Shown one piece after another: positions 22,275 to 24,628 of a stretch of DNA of 24,628 nt. The translations under genes and the position numbers were made by a program. Below the pieces are notes generated by a model. It ran no database searches. It was given only the letters and a program-made list of their open reading frames with translations, and was not told the origin of the DNA. Source of the DNA: Pseudomonadota bacterium. Lineage in GTDB: Bacteria; Desulfobacterota; Anaeroferrophillalia; Anaeroferrophillales; Tharpellaceae. Every line of letters starts with the position of its first letter. Position 1 is the stretch's first letter. The stretch lies in NCBI GenBank assembly GCA_015486505.1, contig WFRP01000206.1, positions 1 through 24,628 on the forward strand, given 5' to 3'.

Positions 22275-22606
22275 TATCTAAAAATATACCATAATTACTC
22301 ACATTGCAAGATTTACTTTGTCGGCCCCTTTTTTGTGTAAGTCAAATTAATCAGTGGGTGCCCCCCGCTTTAATACACTCTGCAGAATCCAGCTGCCGGA
22401 CAGTAAAATAAATGCTACCAGATAGTTTCTATGGAATAGATGGCTATTTTTTTATCAGCGGAGAGGAGTGAAAAAAACGAAAAAAAACGGGACAGATCTA
22501 TTTTCTGTTTTAATTTTCAAGTTAAAACTTCTCGGTATCAATTTACCACATAGTAACCGCCAGTTTTCGGTGCCCCCTTAAAATTAACTTTTCTTTCATC
22601 GCGTAG
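22275..22606. other. Gene-free strip between brnT and the DUF4143 ATPase
   Basis: No ORF or RNA gene recognised. It contains A/T-rich sequence, a perfect 7-bp hairpin GTTTTAA/TTAAAAC (22507-22528) and ACGGGACAGATCTATTTTC (about 22488-22506), which resembles sequence often seen near REP-associated Y1 transposases. GGGTGCCCCCC (about 22357) and GGTGCCCCC (about 22570) form a loose repeat pair. Confidence 0.45.
22281..22309 (-). promoter_or_regulatory. Candidate brnTA promoter
   Basis: Minus strand TTGCAA (22304-22309), 17 bases, TATTTT (complement of 22281-22286). It would start transcription at or within a few bases of the brnT ATG, so either the mRNA is nearly leaderless or the true promoter differs. 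Confidence 0.3.
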
Positions 22607-23866
22607 TTACTTGATCCAGCGTTCAAGCGTTTTAATGGGAACGTGAAGTTGTTGCGATAATACTGTTAATTCAGGCGAAAGCAAGGCTTGCACAACTTCT
22701 CCGATATTCGCAACTGTGACACCCGAAGAATGTGGATAAGCTTCCGGTACCGGAGCCACGATCCAGGTATGTTCCGGCTGCAGCAACTCCAGGGTTGCGG
22801 GAAAACCGCGCGATACCCGGGGGGACATCGAAGCCTTAAATTCGAAAGCGAGCCGCTGTCGGCCCCGTTCTAAAATGAGATCTATCTCTTCACCGGATGA
22901 GGTCCGGTAATAATATGGCCTCCAATCCGGCATCACCGCCAGAATCTGCTCCAGGCACCAGCCTTCCCACGATGCTCCCGCAACCGGATGCCCTAAAAGG
23001 TCATCAACATTTCTTATTTCCAGTAATGCATGCAGAATACCGCTGTCTCTTATGTAAATTTTCGGACTTTTCACCAAACGTTTTTTCAGATTGGCCGCCA
23101 ACGGTAAAAGGGTGCGTACCATATAGGTTTGCGTCATAATATCCAAATATTTGCGAACCGTTGGGTGCGTCACCCCCAAAGACTGCCCCAGTTTTGACGC
23201 ATTGAAAACCTGGCCGTGGTAATGTGCCAACATGCTCCAGAAACGCCGCATAGTCACGGCCGGGATGGAAAAACCAAATTGAGGTATGTCGCGCTCAAGA
23301 AAAGTGCGGATGAAATCTGTACGCCAGGTCAAGCTAACGGTTTCATCCCCGGCCAATACAGATTCAGGGAAACCGCCGCGGGTCCAGATTAAAGATAGAT
23401 CAGAGACACCAAAAGAATCCGCCGCCATTAATTCAGCGAAGGTAAAAGGTGTCAATTCGAGAAAATGAACCCGCCCGGCTAAAGTTTCAGAGCTTTGCCG
23501 GATAAGTTCGGGTGAAGCCGAACCCAAAACCAGAAATTTCCCCGGCCGCCGATCTGCATCCACCATCACCCTGAGCAAGGGGAAAAGCTCCGGCACTCTC
23601 TGAATCTCATCGATACATATTAATTTTTCCTTCTGCATCTGAAAGAAAAATTCAGCATCATCTAACTTTCTTAAATCAGAGGGTTTTTCCAGATCGAGAA
23701 AGACTACATTGGGGATTTTTCCCGCGACCTGACGTGCAAGTGTCGACTTGCCACATTGTCGGGGCCCGACAAGTGAGGTCACGGGGAAATTAACCAGCGA
23801 CCAACTTAATTTTGCAGATAAAGATCTCTCAATATAAGTTTGTAAATTGTAACTCATACTTTCCAT
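22607..23866 (-). CDS. AAA ATPase with DUF4143 C-terminal domain
   Basis: A 419-residue member of the AAA_14/DUF4143 group, common accessory ATPases of uncertain role. Seen: Walker A GPRQCGKS (34-41), Walker B LICIDEIQR (82-90), sensor-like LGSASPEL (114-121), a winged-helix-like segment (~220-245, ASKLGQSLGVTHPTVRKYLD), IYIRDSGILHALL (270-282) and a restriction-like core YYRTSSGEEIDLILERG (319-335) followed by FEFKAS (341-346), i.e. a possible PD-(D/E)XK fold with D329, E342 and K344. ATG 23866 is used; a second ATG at 23857 fits equally well. Isolated ORF, flanked by repeat D. No partner gene is evident. Confidence 0.85.
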   Translation of the reverse strand: MESMSYNLQTYIERSLSAKLSWSLVNFPVTSLVGPRQCGKSTLARQVAGKIPNVVFLDLEKPSDLRKLDDAEFFFQMQKEKLICIDEIQRVPELFPLLRVMVDADRRPGKFLVLGSASPELIRQSSETLAGRVHFLELTPFTFAELMAADSFGVSDLSLIWTRGGFPESVLAGDETVSLTWRTDFIRTFLERDIPQFGFSIPAVTMRRFWSMLAHYHGQVFNASKLGQSLGVTHPTVRKYLDIMTQTYMVRTLLPLAANLKKRLVKSPKIYIRDSGILHALLEIRNVDDLLGHPVAGASWEGWCLEQILAVMPDWRPYYYRTSSGEEIDLILERGRQRLAFEFKASMSPRVSRGFPATLELLQPEHTWIVAPVPEAYPHSSGVTVANIGEVVQALLSPELTVLSQQLHVPIKTLERWIK

Positions 23867-24240
23867 TTACAAACATAATAAAATATTGTCAAGAGATGAT
23901 TCGGATTTAATCGGGAAAATTTTACCACTTGTTGACAATCACTCACTTTTATCATAGCGCATCTGACAGATTTGTTCCGACAAGATCTCCCCTGTGTTAG
24001 TACCTTACTGGTTATTTTCGGTTTGAAAAAACAAGAAAATGTTCTGATAAGAGTACTTATTTGCGCCCAACGGATTGCCCTTGGGGTGCGACCAGCGGAT
24101 TGCCCCTGGGTACGGGCCGCAAGGCCCCGTTTGGGTTGCGGGATTTATTCCCGCATTAGGGTCGTTGTCACCAGAAACAAACAGCGGTTTTAGTTGCCGC
24201 GCAGCTTAAAACTTACAGCTTACAGCTTAAAACTTACAGC
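23867..24240. other. Gene-free region holding repeat copy D
   Basis: Outside the repeat there is an A/T-rich strip (23867-23996) with two TTGACA-like boxes (complement of 23889-23894; 23933-23938) lacking convincing -10 partners, and the TTACAGC run at 24210-24246. The forward ORF across 23972-24193 is a translation of the repeat. Confidence 0.6.
23997..24159 (+). repeat. Modular hairpin repeat, copy D (single unit)
   Basis: One complete unit bounded by TTAG at both ends. Spacer 24020-24034 (GGTTTGAAAAAACAA) equals the third spacer of array C. The CCAGC module is duplicated in tandem: CCAA/TTGG stem (24067-24070 with 24081-24084) and CCAG/CTGG stem (24092-24095 with 24106-24109), both enclosing the same loop CGGATTGCCC. 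GGCC GCAA GGCC and GCGGGA..TCCCGC hairpins follow. Confidence 0.88.
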
Positions 24241-24246
24241 TTAAAG
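24210..24246 (-). repeat. Reiterated CTTACAGC repeat
   Basis: Runs of CTTACAGCTTACAGC, then AAAACTTACAGCTTAAAGC; the complement of the TGTAAG repeat at 20355-20374. It reaches into the stop codon of the next gene. Confidence 0.55.
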
Positions 24247-24628
24247 CTCCCGCACTTCCTCCCATTCAAAATCGGTAATATTTTTCGCTTTGGAATCAAA
24301 ACTGATACCGATGATAAAAACACGGCGTTTACCGTCCAGATATTTTTCATAATAGCCTTTTTCCCGAATCTTCTCCAGGGCTTTGCCCGGCTGATCAACT
24401 TTGAACTCAATCACAAAAACCTTATCCGGCAGGATTATCGTTAAATCGACCCGGCCCTTGCTGCTGGTATCTTCGGCAATCAGCGGCAGGCCAAGGGAAG
24501 CTAAGTAGGCATAGACTACTGAGGCGTAATAACCTTCGTACTGTTCGATAATTTTGTTGGCATAATTTTGATAGGGAATGCCGGCGAACAGGGAATGCAG
24601 AGTCTTTTTGAATATTTCCAGCTTGCCG
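24241..24628 (-). CDS. PD-(D/E)XK nuclease-superfamily protein (PDDEXK_9 type), N-terminal part missing
   Basis: The window holds the last ~128 residues, starting GKLEIFKKTLHSLFAGIPYQ and ending WEEVREL. Seen: YEGYYASVVYAYLASLG, then the nuclease-like core GRVDLTIILPDKVFVIEFKV, where D of RVD and E and K of EFK form the D-ExK triad, and RRVFIIGISFD. Full-length relatives usually carry an N-terminal AAA-like ATPase domain, which would lie beyond the window. The TAA stop is at 24241-24243. Whether it cuts nucleic acid is unknown; these proteins are abundant, poorly characterised accessory genes. Confidence 0.85.
   Translation of the reverse strand, partial: GKLEIFKKTLHSLFAGIPYQNYANKIIEQYEGYYASVVYAYLASLGLPLIAEDTSSKGRVDLTIILPDKVFVIEFKVDQPGKALEKIREKGYYEKYLDGKRRVFIIGISFDSKAKNITDFEWEEVREL

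Noticed and set aside
23972..24193. 73-residue forward ORF
   Set aside because: Almost entirely a translation of repeat copy D, with the same peptide seen at other copies.

Overview
The window looks like a chromosomal segment of a Gram-negative, probably Desulfobacterota (deltaproteobacterial) bacterium. Lipid A acyltransferase and Kdo-kinase genes imply an LPS outer membrane. The composite HDOD and PAS histidine kinases, the complete branched-chain amino-acid ABC operon and the many short dispersed repeats fit that phylum. This placement is an inference from gene content; no rRNA or tRNA gene was found.

Layout. 1-966 (-): end of a cobalamin operon, cobU followed by cobS (cut by the window edge). 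1101-1273: repeat copy A. 1295-4170: htrB-type acyltransferase (+) converging with a kdkA-type Kdo kinase and a DHH/DHHA1 phosphoesterase (both -). 4199-4456: repeat copy B. 4701-10087 (+): HDOD-histidine kinase, recQ, and a class IV aminotransferase (pabC-like) overlapping recQ by ATGA. 10293-12183 (-): a promoter-to-terminator two-gene unit, an orphan ParA ATPase overlapping (ATGA) a membrane protein with three C-terminal KAPxPFWR peptides. 12279-14422 (+): PAS-PAS-kinase-receiver hybrid kinase. 14544-16166 (-): serA. 16448-21132 (+): complete livJHMGF operon. 21286-21752: tandem 12-mers, a terminator-like hairpin and repeat array C. 21749-22274 (-): brnT/brnA toxin-antitoxin pair. 22607-23866 (-): AAA/DUF4143 ATPase. 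23997-24159: repeat copy D. 24241-24628 (-): C-terminal part of a PD-(D/E)XK nuclease-superfamily protein.

Two things stand out. First, a modular hairpin repeat occurs at four intergenic sites (A-D), singly or in tandem. Each unit carries an imperfect inverted repeat whose loop holds one of four exchangeable spacers. Identical spacers recur at distant loci, a compensatory stem change is visible, and CTAA marks the outer ends and the tandem junctions. One reading frame of the repeat is open and creates false N-terminal extensions and false small proteins. Second, the ParA plus KAPxPFWR-protein pair has the architecture expected of a cargo-positioning system: deviant Walker ATPase, Lys-rich N-terminus on the partner, one membrane segment, coiled coil and repeated peptide. 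I recognise no named family for the partner. The other regions are conventional metabolic, signalling and transport genes.
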